Assembly: GCA_963709775.1 (NCBI GenBank)
Contig: CAVPXS010000017.1
Coordinates: forward strand, 186,001-250,000
Length of the DNA stretch: 64,000 bases
Source of the DNA: Salinimicrobium sp963709775
GTDB taxonomy: Bacteria > Bacteroidota > Bacteroidia > Flavobacteriales > Flavobacteriaceae
Reading direction: 5' to 3'
In this document: piece after piece, positions 17,421-26,000 of the stretch
How positions within the stretch are numbered: position 1 is the stretch's first letter
How the letters are laid out: the number at the start of each line of letters is the position of its first letter
The notes under the pieces: generated by a model
What the model saw: only the letters and a program-made list of their open reading frames with translations
Databases searched by the model: none
What the model was told of the DNA's origin: nothing
Position numbers and translations under genes: made by a program

Positions 17421-18008
17421 ATGAAAAAGTCGATTTTATTTATTGCAGCTATGCTATTAAGTACAACGTTTGTAGCTGCGCAGGAATTCGTTTATTTTGG
17501 GGCAAAAGGAGGAGTGAACTTCTCAACCTTCTCGGGAGACGGATTTTCAGATTTTGAAGATGAAAGCTCGAGGACAGGATTTCATTTAGGGTTGTTGGCC
17601 GAGGTACCGGTGAGCGACAGGTTCTCGATCCAGCCGGAAGTGCTTTATTCTGCCCAGGGATTTGACATCGTAAGAAGAGATAATAACGATGATGTTGAAC
17701 ACCAGTTAGATTATATAACTGTTCCTGTTATGGCAAAGCTTTATGTACTCGAAGGACTCGCACTTGAGGCAGGACCGCAGTTTGGTTTTGTTGTAGAAGA
17801 GGCCATAGACTTTGGAGATACCGAAAAGGAAATTTTCAATGACAACAGGAACGATTTTGATCTAAGTGTTGGACTGGGTGCCTCCTACAAATTCAGTAAA
17901 TTTTTTGTTTACGGTCGCTACAATGCGGGGATGACAGATATTTATGATGTGGAAGGAGTAGATGTAAAAAACTCAGTTGTACAGGCAGGTGTAGGTCTGT
18001 TGTTCTAA
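17421..18008 (+). CDS. Outer-membrane beta-barrel protein (PorT-like)
   Basis: The protein (195 aa) has a signal peptide (MKKSILFIAAMLLSTTFVAA) and a barrel of alternating hydrophobic strands. Repeated hairpins such as FGAKGGVNFSTFSG, TGFHLGLLAEVPVSDRFSIQ-PEVLYS, DYITVPVMAKLYVLEGLALE and GPQFGFVV are the PorT family pattern, and the protein ends in aromatic-rich VVQAGVGLLF. It is inserted in the outer membrane, with ligand unknown. It is followed by its own terminator and is a close relative of the frameshifted gene at 19309. Confidence 0.88.
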   Translation: MKKSILFIAAMLLSTTFVAAQEFVYFGAKGGVNFSTFSGDGFSDFEDESSRTGFHLGLLAEVPVSDRFSIQPEVLYSAQGFDIVRRDNNDDVEHQLDYITVPVMAKLYVLEGLALEAGPQFGFVVEEAIDFGDTEKEIFNDNRNDFDLSVGLGASYKFSKFFVYGRYNAGMTDIYDVEGVDVKNSVVQAGVGLLF

Positions 18009-18032
18009 CAGTTAATTTTTTAAACTCATCAA

Positions 18033-18060
18033 AAGGGCAGTTTTTACTGCCCTTTTTTTA
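18033..18060 (+). terminator. Intrinsic terminator after the first barrel gene
   Basis: AAAGGGCAG and CTGCCCTTT form a 9-bp stem with a six-base loop, followed by a run of T. Confidence 0.88.
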
Positions 18061-18173
18061 TCATGATTTTTTGGAAACAAGTGTAAGGTTCCACTTACAG
18101 GGAAAAATTAATAAATCGATTAATGTAGGTTGTAAATGACTAAATTGGTGGTAGTTAACTTAAAACAACTTTA

Positions 18174-18656
18174 ATGATGAAAAAATTACTTCTTATTGCA
18201 GTACTTGGATTATTTAGTTTTAACGCTGCACATGCACAGACAGGTTTAACAGGTGTGAGAGTGGGTGTAAACGCCGGTATTCCCGTTGGAGACGTCGATG
18301 ATTTTGCCAGTTTTAAGGCAGGAGCCGATCTGGCCTATATGATAAGCCTCATGGATATTGTACAGGTAGGGCCAATGGTGGGTTATTCTCATTATTTTGG
18401 GAAAGATGGTTTTGATGATTTTCAATATTTACCTATCGCCGCATCCGGAAGGTTAGGACTTCCCAGCTCTTTCGTTGCAGGTTTTGATCTTGGGTATGGT
18501 GTAGGTCTTAGTGACGGACTTGACGGTGGATTGTACTGGAGACCTTCAGTGGGTTTTCAATTTATGAACTTCGCACTTATGGTTTCTTATGAAGGTATCA
18601 CCGAGGATGCTGTTGATGTATCTTCTCTAAATTTAGGAGTCGAATTTAAATTCTAG
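18174..18656 (+). CDS. Outer-membrane beta-barrel protein
   Basis: A shorter barrel (160 aa) with signal peptide MMKKLLLIAVLGLFSFNAAH. Strand-like segments include GVRVGVNAGIPVGD, ADLAYMISLMDIVQVGPMVG and GLYWRPSVGFQFMNFALMVS. The last strand is LNLGVEFKF, ending in an aromatic as many barrels do. It is more distant from the 17421 and 19309 genes than those are from each other. The ATG at 18174 or the adjacent ATG at 18177 may be used. Its own terminator follows. Confidence 0.82.
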   Translation: MMKKLLLIAVLGLFSFNAAHAQTGLTGVRVGVNAGIPVGDVDDFASFKAGADLAYMISLMDIVQVGPMVGYSHYFGKDGFDDFQYLPIAASGRLGLPSSFVAGFDLGYGVGLSDGLDGGLYWRPSVGFQFMNFALMVSYEGITEDAVDVSSLNLGVEFKF

Positions 18657-18715
18657 AATAATTTTAAAATCACCACCTGATTTATTTAATGTAGGTGGTA
18701 TATACCTGAACATTG

Positions 18716-18741
18716 AAAGGCAGATTTATCTGCCTTTTTTT
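18716..18741 (+). terminator. Intrinsic terminator after the second barrel gene
   Basis: AAAGGCAGA and TCTGCCTTT stem with loop TTTA, followed by a run of T. A second, weaker hairpin (CCACCT / AGGTGG, about 18673-18698) precedes it. Confidence 0.85.
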
Positions 18742-18767
18742 ATGCCTTTATTTTTTACATTTACCTT

Positions 18768-19181
18768 ATGAAACTTTTGATCATTAACGGCCCAAATCTC
18801 AATCTGCTGGGCAATCGCGAACCTGGAACTTATGGAAATGAAACTTTTGAATCCTATTTTCAAAAGCTTCAGCAAAACTTTCCAAATGTGGAGTTGGATT
18901 ACTACCAGTCAAATATAGAAGGTGAAATTATAAACAGGCTTCAGGCTGCCGATGGAGAGTTTGATGGAATTGTCTTAAATGCAGCTGCCTATACTCATAC
19001 TTCGATAGGAATAGGGGACGCCGTTAAAGCAATTTCCACGCCGGTAGTAGAAGTTCATATCTCCAACACTGCTGCCCGGGAGGAATTTCGTCATCGTTCG
19101 TTTATTGCTCCAAATGCAAAAGGAGTTATCCTGGGCTTCGGGCTGCAGAGTTATGAGCTGGCTGTGAGGAGTTTTTTGTAA
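18768..19181 (+). CDS. aroQ: 3-dehydroquinate dehydratase, type II
   Basis: Third step of the shikimate pathway: dehydration of 3-dehydroquinate. The 137-residue protein has all type II signatures: IINGPNLNLLGNREPGTYG with the catalytic Tyr, NAAAYTHTSIGIGDAV for substrate binding, VEVHISN and REEFRHRS with the active-site loop, and LGFGLQSYELAV at the C-terminus. It assembles as a dodecamer in the cytoplasm. It sits between barrel genes but has separate signals. Confidence 0.95.
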   Translation: MKLLIINGPNLNLLGNREPGTYGNETFESYFQKLQQNFPNVELDYYQSNIEGEIINRLQAADGEFDGIVLNAAAYTHTSIGIGDAVKAISTPVVEVHISNTAAREEFRHRSFIAPNAKGVILGFGLQSYELAVRSFL

Positions 19182-19308
19182 ATATTTCTTTGCAATAGGT
19201 GATTTGAACGTCAATAAAGACGTTTTTGTCCAATTTGTAGGACTGCATTTGTAATTTTAAGAAAATTTTATATATGTTTGATCTTACTAACTTAAATTTC
19301 AAACAATT

Positions 19309-19936
19309 ATGAAAAAAATTATTTTTGTTGTTGCAGTCCTCTTATCGGCCGGCACAATTAAGTGCCCAGGAGTTTGTAAAATTTGGAGCTAAAGCCGGGG
19401 TGAATTTTGCTTCTCTTGGAGGTGATGATACAGACGATCTGGATATGAAAACCGGTTTTCATTTGGGATTGGTTGCCGAAATTCCTTTTGGGGAGAGCTT
19501 TGCTTTTCAACCAGAAGTTTTATATTCTTCTCAGGGAGCTAAAACCGAAGGTAGTGAAACCTTTGAAGGAATGACAGCCTCTTATGAAGGGAAATTGAAT
19601 ATGGATTATATCAATATTCCTTTATTAGCAAAATACTATGTATCTCCTAATTTTAACATTCATGCAGGGCCACAGCTTGGCTTTCTTGTAAAATCTGAAG
19701 TGGAAGTAGAATATTCCTTTGAAGGAGAAACTGAAACAGAAACTGAGGATATTAAAGGATGAAATTAATGGATTGGATTTTGCATTAGCAGCTGGTTTGG
19801 AATATCAATTGGATATGGGGCTATTTTTTGAGCCCGTTACAATTTAGGTCTTTCCAATATCTGGGATTATGAAGATGAAGATGATTATTCTCAAAAGAAT
19901 AATGTGATTCAACTGTCAGTTGGATTTATGTTTTAA
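19309..19936 (+). pseudogene. Outer-membrane beta-barrel protein (PorT-like) with three frameshifts
   Basis: Read as one unit from the ATG at 19309 (MKKIIFVVAVLLSAGT, a signal peptide) to the stop at 19936, this encodes a paralogue of the 17421 barrel: FVKFGAKAGVNFASLGG, TGFHLGLVAEIPFGESFAFQ, PEVLYSSQGA, and a C-terminus ending VIQLSVGFMF. Three single-base shifts are needed: extra A near 19360 (AATTAAG), extra G near 19757 (AAAGGATG) and a missing G near 19831 (GAGCCCG). The longest open stretch is 19325-19762. Three shifts in 630 bp is the densest cluster in the window, so true decay of a duplicate cannot be excluded. A terminator follows. Confidence 0.8.
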
Positions 19937-19955
19937 ATAAAATATTGAACATAAT

Positions 19956-19986
19956 AAAAGCGGAAAATCAATCTTCCGCTTTTTTT
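19956..19986 (+). terminator. Intrinsic terminator after the third barrel gene
   Basis: AAGCGGAA and TTCCGCTT stem followed by six T. It ends 25 bp before the next start. Confidence 0.85.
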
Positions 19987-20010
19987 ATGCTTTTTAAGTA
20001 CCTTCCCGGG

Positions 20011-20730
20011 ATGAGAAAAGCTTATTTAAACTGGAGTTCAGGGAAAGATGCTGCATATGCCCTCTATGTAATTCAGCAACAAAAAGAATTTTCTGTAGAA
20101 AAGCTGGTAACAACGATTAATTCCGAAAACAGCAGGGTATCCATGCATGGCCTTCGTAAGGATTTGTTGCTAAAGCAGGCACAAAGTATAGAAATTCCCC
20201 TGCAGCTCATTTCTTTGCCTGGTAATGTTCCCATGAGTGATTATAATAAGATCATGGAACAGGAAACTCAGGAATTAAAAGCCTCCGGGTTTACTCACAG
20301 CATCTTTGGAGATATTTTCCTGGAAGACCTTAAGGAATACCGGGAACAGCAGCTTCAAAAAGTGGGTTTGCAGCCGGTCTTTCCGCTGTGGAAAAAGAAT
20401 ACTTCAGATTTAATGCAGGAATTTCTTTCTGCAGGATTTAAGGCAATTACTGTAAGTGTAAATGCAAAAGTACTTGACCAATCTTTCTGCGGAAGGCTCA
20501 TAGATGAGCAATTTCTGGCCGATTTACCCAAAGGCGTTGATCCCGCAGGGGAGAATGGTGAATTCCACACCTTCGTTTTCGACGGACCCATATTTTCTAA
20601 ACCTGTTTCCTTTCAAAAAGGGGAAATTGTGGAACGATCTTTTGAGCCGGTCAAAAATGAAGATGACAACTGCTTCAAAAAAGAACCGGAAGCCTGGGAC
20701 ACCAGGTTTTATTATTGTGACCTAAAATAA
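20011..20730 (+). CDS. PP-loop ATPase, diphthine ammonia-ligase (DUF71) family
   Basis: The protein is 239 aa from the ATG at 20011. The longer reading frame from 19945 overlaps the preceding terminator and was rejected. It opens with YLNWSSGKDAAYALYVI, a modified PP-loop (SGKD) of the adenine-nucleotide alpha hydrolase superfamily, followed by GDIFLEDLKEYREQQLQKVG and NAKVLDQSFCGRLIDEQFLA, which are family signatures. In eukaryotes and archaea the relatives make diphthamide, but bacteria have no diphthamide, so the substrate here is unknown. It is monocistronic. Confidence 0.85.
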   Translation: MRKAYLNWSSGKDAAYALYVIQQQKEFSVEKLVTTINSENSRVSMHGLRKDLLLKQAQSIEIPLQLISLPGNVPMSDYNKIMEQETQELKASGFTHSIFGDIFLEDLKEYREQQLQKVGLQPVFPLWKKNTSDLMQEFLSAGFKAITVSVNAKVLDQSFCGRLIDEQFLADLPKGVDPAGENGEFHTFVFDGPIFSKPVSFQKGEIVERSFEPVKNEDDNCFKKEPEAWDTRFYYCDLK

Positions 20731-20901
20731 TTCAGAATTTAAAATTCAAGATTCAGGATTGTTTCTAAAATTTACGATTGAATTAATTGAATTTGGTGCC
20801 TCTTTCTCAATACTCAATTCTAATTTCTCACTACTAACTCAATTAACACAAATTTATCCTCCTCTTCTGTGAGATATTGACGCTATCAATTAAATTAGGG
20901 C

Positions 20902-22020
20902 ATGGAAAGGCAACATGTGAGAAAAGGATTTATTTTTAAGAAGTTTGAGGCAGAGAATATTCCTCCCTTTGATAAACTTTTTGAGATTTTTAAAGAGCTC
21001 ATTACCCATACATCCGGGGATTTTGATGAAGCTATAGACTGGCTGCGACAATTAGACCAGGAGTATAAACTTACCGATGAGAATTATACCATTGATGACT
21101 TTATTGAGGACCTCAAGAAAAAAGGTTACATCCGTGAAGAGATAGAGGGGAGTGGCGGCATGGCTATTACCGCCAAGACCGAAAGGGCTATTCGCCAGCA
21201 GGCGCTCAACCAGATCTTCGGAAAGTTGAGAAAGAGTAGATCGGGTAATCATAACACTAAACAATCGGGATTAGGCGATGAGCACACGGGAGAATTCCGG
21301 AATTATAATTTCGGAGATTCCCTGGATAAAATATCTATGACCGAATCTCTTCGGAATGCACAAATTCAACATGGTGCCGATGATTTTCATATGACCGAAG
21401 ATGACCTGGTTGTAGAAGAAACGCATCATAAAAGCCAGATGAGCACCGTACTCATGATAGATATAAGTCATAGTATGATCCTCTACGGCGAAGATCGTAT
21501 CACTCCGGCGAAAAAAGTGGCCATGGCTCTTGCCGAATTGATCACCACCCGATATCCCAAAGACACTTTGGACATCCTTGTCTTCGGGAATGATGCATGG
21601 CGAATTTCAATAGGTGATCTGCCTTACCTGCAGGTGGGGCCATATCATACAAATACAGTTGCCGGTCTTGAACTTGCAATGGATCTTTTGCGCCGCAAAC
21701 GAAACACCAATAAACAGATCTTTATGATCACCGATGGTAAACCCAGTTGCCTTAGGGAAAGAGACGGCAGTTACTACCAGAACAGCGTTGGCCTGGATCC
21801 TTATATCGTTGAAAAGTGTTACAATGCTGCCAGCCAGGCCAGGAAACTACATATTCCCATAACCACCTTTATGATCGCACAGGATCCCTATCTGGAGCGG
21901 TTTGTTCGGGAATTTACGCAGGCGAATCAAGGGAAAGCATTCTTTACCGGACTTAAAGGACTGGGCGAAATGATCTTTGAGGATTATGAAGCCAACCGAA
22001 AGAAAAGGATCAAAGGATAA
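20902..22020 (+). CDS. VWA domain protein, partner of the AAA+ gene
   Basis: The protein (372 aa) has an N-terminal helical part (residues 1-100), a polar linker (111-135) and a von Willebrand A domain from about 180. The metal-ion-dependent adhesion site is intact: DISHS at 187-191, a Thr in GPYHTNTVAGLEL, and the Asp in FMITDGKPS. The C-terminus is basic (RKKRIKG). In MoxR/BchI-type systems the VWA subunit binds the AAA+ ring and recruits the substrate. The gene lies 50 bp upstream of the AAA+ gene on the same strand, which supports a functional pair. No signal peptide, so cytoplasmic. Confidence 0.9.
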   Translation: MERQHVRKGFIFKKFEAENIPPFDKLFEIFKELITHTSGDFDEAIDWLRQLDQEYKLTDENYTIDDFIEDLKKKGYIREEIEGSGGMAITAKTERAIRQQALNQIFGKLRKSRSGNHNTKQSGLGDEHTGEFRNYNFGDSLDKISMTESLRNAQIQHGADDFHMTEDDLVVEETHHKSQMSTVLMIDISHSMILYGEDRITPAKKVAMALAELITTRYPKDTLDILVFGNDAWRISIGDLPYLQVGPYHTNTVAGLELAMDLLRRKRNTNKQIFMITDGKPSCLRERDGSYYQNSVGLDPYIVEKCYNAASQARKLHIPITTFMIAQDPYLERFVREFTQANQGKAFFTGLKGLGEMIFEDYEANRKKRIKG

Positions 22021-22070
22021 AAATACTGAAGGCTCAAAAAAGCCATTTTAAAATAAAAATTTTGCAGAAC

Positions 22071-23552
22071 ATGGATATAAAGAAGCTCACCACATTTGGT
22101 GCATTGAAGGACTCCGGTTATCAAAGTAGAAGTATAAAAACAGAACTACGGCAAAACCTGCTGAACAAAATAAAAAAGAATGAACCCACTTTTGAAGGGA
22201 TACACGGTTATGAAAACTCTGTCATACCTGAACTTGAGCGGGCCATTCTCTCAAAACACAATATTAATTTTCTTGGGTTAAGAGGACAGGCTAAAACCCG
22301 TCTTGCGAGAATGATGGTGGACCTTTTGGATGAGTGGATGCCCATAGTTGAAGGATCTGAGATCAATGATGATCCCTTTAATCCAATTTCCCGATATGCC
22401 AGGGAGCTGCTAAAAGAAAAAGGGGATAAGACCCCTATCTCCTGGGTTCACAGGAATGAACGTTTCTATGAAAAACTTGCAACACCAGATGTAACTGTAG
22501 CCGATATCATTGGAGATGTAGATCCAATAAAAGCTGCAAACCTGAAGCTTAGTTATGCAGACGACCGGGTGATCCACTACGGAATGATCCCACGGGCCAA
22601 CCGCAGTATTTTTGTGATCAACGAGCTGCCCGATCTACAGGCGAGGATACAGGTTGCCCTTTTCAATATCCTGCAGGAGGGAGATATACAAATCCGCGGA
22701 TTTAAATTGAGGTTACCACTGGATATGCAGTTTATATTCACTGCCAATCCCGAAGATTATACCAATCGCGGCAGCATAGTTACCCCTTTAAAAGACCGAA
22801 TTGGCTCGCAGATCCTCACCCATTATCCACTGGATGTTAAGACTGCAAAAAAGATCACCCAGCAGGAAGCGAAGCTTGAGCAGGGGCAGACAGATATGGT
22901 GCACGTGCCCGAACTTGCAAAAGATCTTTTGGAACAAATAAGTTTTGAAGCCCGGGACCATGAATATATTGATGCCCGCAGTGGAATAAGTGCGAGGCTG
23001 AGTATTACGGCATATGAAAATCTTTTAAGTACTGCAGAAAGAAGAGCCGTGAAAAATGGAGAGGAAAAAACTCTGCTTAGATTCGGCGATTTTCTTGGGG
23101 TCATCCCTTCCATTACCGGGAAGATCGAGCTGGTTTATGAAGGAGAGCAGGAGGGAAGTGCGGTAGTTGCACAGGAACTTATTGGAGAAGCCGTAAAAAC
23201 ACTATTTCCAACGATGTTCCCTAAGATCGAAAAGCTACAGAAACCAGATGCCGAAGATCCCTATTCCGAAATTGTGGAATGGTTCTTTTCTGAAAGCGGA
23301 TTTGAATTACTGGATGAAACTTCTGAAGAACAGTATAAAGAAGCTTTGGATTCTATCCCTGCACTGGAGAAGCTTATCAATAAATATCAGCCAAATATCT
23401 CTGAAGAAGATAAATACTTTCTAAAGGAATTTGTTTTGTGGGGGCTTGTAGAATATAAAAAGCTCAACAAATTCAGGTTTGCTGAAGGTATGCAGTTTAA
23501 GGATATCTATGGAAGCTATATTGAAGGTTTAAGGCTAAGGAATAAGGAGTAA
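22071..23552 (+). CDS. AAA+ ATPase, MoxR/magnesium-chelatase type, with altered Walker A
   Basis: The protein (493 aa from ATG 22071; an in-frame TTG at 22062 adds three residues) has an AAA+ core. Walker A is GLRGQAKT (residues 69-76), with Ala where the consensus third Gly stands. The Walker-B-like SIFVINELPDLQARIQVALF and sensor-1-like FIFTANPEDYTNRGSIVTPL are followed by RIGSQILTHYPLD as arginine-finger region. Its VWA partner is immediately upstream. Known pairs insert metals or remodel enzyme complexes, but no such target gene is in the neighbourhood. The region downstream is repetitive intergenic DNA with a terminator. Confidence 0.88.
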   Translation: MDIKKLTTFGALKDSGYQSRSIKTELRQNLLNKIKKNEPTFEGIHGYENSVIPELERAILSKHNINFLGLRGQAKTRLARMMVDLLDEWMPIVEGSEINDDPFNPISRYARELLKEKGDKTPISWVHRNERFYEKLATPDVTVADIIGDVDPIKAANLKLSYADDRVIHYGMIPRANRSIFVINELPDLQARIQVALFNILQEGDIQIRGFKLRLPLDMQFIFTANPEDYTNRGSIVTPLKDRIGSQILTHYPLDVKTAKKITQQEAKLEQGQTDMVHVPELAKDLLEQISFEARDHEYIDARSGISARLSITAYENLLSTAERRAVKNGEEKTLLRFGDFLGVIPSITGKIELVYEGEQEGSAVVAQELIGEAVKTLFPTMFPKIEKLQKPDAEDPYSEIVEWFFSESGFELLDETSEEQYKEALDSIPALEKLINKYQPNISEEDKYFLKEFVLWGLVEYKKLNKFRFAEGMQFKDIYGSYIEGLRLRNKE

Positions 23553-23585
23553 TGATTGATTATTTTATATTGAATATTTAATATT

Positions 23586-23641
23586 AAGCACCAAGCACCA
23601 AGCACCAAGCACCAAGCACCAAGCACCAAGTACCAAGTACC
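23586..23641. repeat. 7-bp tandem repeat, 8 units of AAGCACC (last two AAGTACC)
   Basis: Six perfect AAGCACC units at 23586-23627, then two AAGTACC units at 23628-23641. It lies 34 bp after the stop of the AAA+ gene. A unit of seven bases in a non-coding spacer is a candidate variable-number tandem repeat. Confidence 0.9.
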
Positions 23642-23840
23642 GAATTCCAATTTGCCGTCAGTTCGAGTTTTTTTATTTGCCACGATAGGGGCGAAGAAAA
23701 AAGTATCGAGAACAGAGGCAAAGAAAATTCTAAACATCAAATTTTCACCCGCCGAAGCCTTGACGAAGTTGTTCGGGCCCTAGATCGAAAAACCACCCCG
23801 CCCTACGGGCACCCCTCCGCAGGAGGGGAAGGATAAAACA

Positions 23841-23872
23841 AAAAACCTCCGGAAAATTTTCCGGAGGTTTTT
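23841..23872. terminator. Bidirectional terminator between the AAA+ gene and lpd
   Basis: AAACCTCCGGAAAA and TTTTCCGGAGGTTT form a perfect 14-bp palindrome flanked by A- and T-runs, suited to terminate both convergent genes. Confidence 0.85.
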
Positions 23873-23934
23873 ACTTTCTGTGAAACTGATTCAATAGCCC
23901 CACATTATACAATATTCAATATACAATATACCTT

Positions 23935-25326
23935 TTAAAGGTGAATCACTTCCCCATAAGCATCGGCTACGGCTTCCATCACAGCTTCACTCATAGTTGG
24001 GTGAGGGTGGATAGCTTTAAGTACCTCGTGACCTGTAGTTTCAAGTTTACGTCCCAGTACAGCTTCAGCGATCATATCGGTAACGCCTGCACCAATCATG
24101 TGGCAACCTAACCATTCTCCGTACTTCGCATCAAAGATCACTTTTACGAATCCGTCAGGAGTACCGGCAGCTTTAGCTTTTCCGGAAGCTGAGAATGGGA
24201 ATTTCCCAACCTTCAATTCGTAACCTGCTTCTTTGGCTTGCTTTTCGGTCATTCCTACAGAAGCTATTTCAGGCGTGGCGTAAGTACAACCGGGGATATT
24301 TCCGTAGTCAATTGGCTCAACGTGCATACCCTTGATCTTTTCTACGCAGGTGATCCCTTCCGCAGAAGCGACGTGTGCAAGAGCAGGTCCCGCAACTACA
24401 TCTCCAATGGCATAAATACCCTGAACGTTGGTCTGGTAGTACTCGTTTACTAAAATTTTATCTTTATCGGTCTTGATACCTAATTCCTCAAGGCCAATAT
24501 TCTCAAGGTTCGATTTAATTCCAACGGCAGAAAGTACAACTTCGGCCTCTATAGTTTCTTCTCCTTTTTTGGTTTTAACTTTAGCCTTTACAAGATCTCC
24601 GGAAGTATCGACACTCTCTACAGAAGAGCTGGTCATCACCTTAATTCCGGCCTTTTTGAAGCTGCGCTCAAACTGTTTTGAGATCTCTTCATCTTCAAGC
24701 GGCACCAGGTTTGGAAGGAATTCCACGATGGTCACATCTGTACCCATTGTTTTGTAAAAGTGGGCGAATTCTACTCCAATCGCACCAGAACCTACAACGA
24801 TCATAGATTTTGGCTGCTTTTCAAGACTCATCGCTTTACGGTATCCAATCACTTTCTTTCCATCCTGCGGAAGGTTAGGAAGTTCTCTTGAGCGTGCTCC
24901 GGTAGCAATGATAATATGATCTGCAGAATATTCTGTTTTCTTATCATCCTTATCGGTAACCTCGATCTTTTTCCCCTGCTTCAGTTTTCCAAATCCGTCA
25001 ATTACATCGATCTTGTTCTTCTTCATTAAGAATTGAACACCTTTGCTCATTCCATCGGCAACATTTCGGCTTCGCTTAATAACTGCACCAAAATCTTTTT
25101 CAGCTTTTTCAACCTTAAGCCCGTAATCCTGTGCATGGTTGAGGTATTCAAAAACCTGGGCACTCTTAAGAAGCGCTTTTGTTGGGATACATCCCCAGTT
25201 TAAACAAACTCCACCAAGATTTTCTTTTTCTATAACAGCGGTCTTAAAGCCTAACTGTGATGCGCGAATGGCAGTCACGTAACCTCCGGGGCCACTTCCT
25301 AAAACTATAACGTCGTATTTACTCAT
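23935..25326 (-). CDS. lpdA: Dihydrolipoyl dehydrogenase (E3)
   Basis: Flavoprotein that reoxidises dihydrolipoamide in pyruvate and 2-oxoglutarate dehydrogenase and in glycine cleavage. At 463 aa it is full length. FAD binding is VIVLGSGPGGYVTAIRASQ, the redox disulfide is GGVCLNWGCIPTKALLKS, NAD binding is MIVVGSGAIGVEFAHFY, and the C-terminal active-site His-Glu pair is in AIHPHPTMSEAVMEA. It is not next to E1/E2 genes. An AAAATGNCATTTT palindrome copy lies about 90 bp upstream. A TACTTTTG box at about 25386-25393 (read on the minus strand) may be the -7 promoter element. Confidence 0.96.
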   Translation of the reverse strand: MSKYDVIVLGSGPGGYVTAIRASQLGFKTAVIEKENLGGVCLNWGCIPTKALLKSAQVFEYLNHAQDYGLKVEKAEKDFGAVIKRSRNVADGMSKGVQFLMKKNKIDVIDGFGKLKQGKKIEVTDKDDKKTEYSADHIIIATGARSRELPNLPQDGKKVIGYRKAMSLEKQPKSMIVVGSGAIGVEFAHFYKTMGTDVTIVEFLPNLVPLEDEEISKQFERSFKKAGIKVMTSSSVESVDTSGDLVKAKVKTKKGEETIEAEVVLSAVGIKSNLENIGLEELGIKTDKDKILVNEYYQTNVQGIYAIGDVVAGPALAHVASAEGITCVEKIKGMHVEPIDYGNIPGCTYATPEIASVGMTEKQAKEAGYELKVGKFPFSASGKAKAAGTPDGFVKVIFDAKYGEWLGCHMIGAGVTDMIAEAVLGRKLETTGHEVLKAIHPHPTMSEAVMEAVADAYGEVIHL

Positions 25327-25416
25327 ATTCGGAATTTTATATAACTGAATTAAAGACAGCGAATTTACGGAAATTAAGCTTAAACCAAAAGTATATAGGT
25401 TCGGGAAATGCGCTGT

Positions 25417-25429
25417 AAAATGTCATTTT
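25417..25429. repeat. Palindrome AAAATGNCATTTT, copy 3
   Basis: Exact copy (centre T) in the 175-bp gap between lpd and the collagen-like lipoprotein gene, 90 bp upstream of the lpd start and 72 bp past the lipoprotein stop. It extends to TTTTTGAC on one side. Confidence 0.7.
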
Positions 25430-25441
25430 TGACACCTTCTC

Positions 25442-25480
25442 AAAAAAAAATTCCTTTCTCCCGGAAGGAAAAAGGAATTA
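25442..25480 (-). terminator. Intrinsic terminator of the collagen-like lipoprotein gene
   Basis: On the minus strand AATTCCTTT and AAAGGAATT pair around a GC-rich loop, followed by nine T. Confidence 0.85.
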
Positions 25481-25501
25481 GTAGTAATAATTGCTTAAGG
25501 T

Positions 25502-25999
25502 CTATTTCAATGCCTGCATAACAGCATCATAGTCTGAAACGTCTACTCCTGTATCTATAGCAAAGTCTGAAGGAACCACAAAAAATCTAAAGAACTGGTT
25601 CTGTGAGTAAGCGCCATCGAGGGTAGAAAGGTCAAAATTTCCATCAATCAGCAATTCAATGTCTGAAGCGGTATGGTTAAAAACATATTGAATGATCCCT
25701 TCTTCAAGGAAGTAGTTTTGCGGGATCATACTCCAGGTTTCTGTACCATCAATAACTTCCCGTCGGTATACCAAAATAGCATCGGATTCCAGCACTTCAA
25801 TTTCTGCAGGGATATCAATTATGGTAGCGTAGAAATTCCCATCTTCAAAATATTCAAAATCTACATCTTCGAATTCAAATGTTTGTCCTACTATATTAAC
25901 TCCCGGTTCTCCCGGAGGTCCCTGTGGTCCCGGCTCATCACTGGAGCAGGAGGTAAGGCTAAATGCTATAAAAGCGAATAAAAAGGATATCTTTTTCAT
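25502..25999 (-). CDS. Lipoprotein with a short collagen-like segment
   Basis: The protein is 165 aa from the ATG at 25999 (an upstream TTG-type start is unlikely because it lies in the msrB stop region). It has a signal peptide and lipobox (FSLTSC), then SSDEPGPQGPPGEPGVN. The GPQGPPGEPG piece is three Gly-x-y collagen triplets and a fourth glycine, a feature often seen just after the lipid-anchor Cys in bacterial surface lipoproteins. The remainder is beta-rich and acidic (VDFEYFEDGNFYATIIDIPA). Function unknown. It overlaps nothing but starts 1 bp after msrB ends, so the two are probably co-transcribed. Confidence 0.78.
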   Translation of the reverse strand: MKKISFLFAFIAFSLTSCSSDEPGPQGPPGEPGVNIVGQTFEFEDVDFEYFEDGNFYATIIDIPAEIEVLESDAILVYRREVIDGTETWSMIPQNYFLEEGIIQYVFNHTASDIELLIDGNFDLSTLDGAYSQNQFFRFFVVPSDFAIDTGVDVSDYDAVMQALK

Positions 26000-26000
26000 A

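Larger units (their letters stand above)
23553..23934. other. Repeat-rich intergenic region
   Basis: No real gene. It holds the AAGCACC tandem array, then a stretch resembling dispersed Bacteroidota intergenic sequence (CGCCCTACGGGCACCCCTCC, with GC-rich imperfect palindromes at about 23798-23830), and a terminator. Open frames crossing it encode only low-complexity repeats. Confidence 0.6.

Noticed and set aside
23586..23641. Tandem 7-bp array considered as a CRISPR remnant
   Set aside because: Repeats are contiguous without spacers and are far too short.
23516..23740. Minus-strand open frame with a repeated VLGAWCL segment
   Set aside because: It is the translation of the AAGCACC tandem array, with no start signal or constraint.
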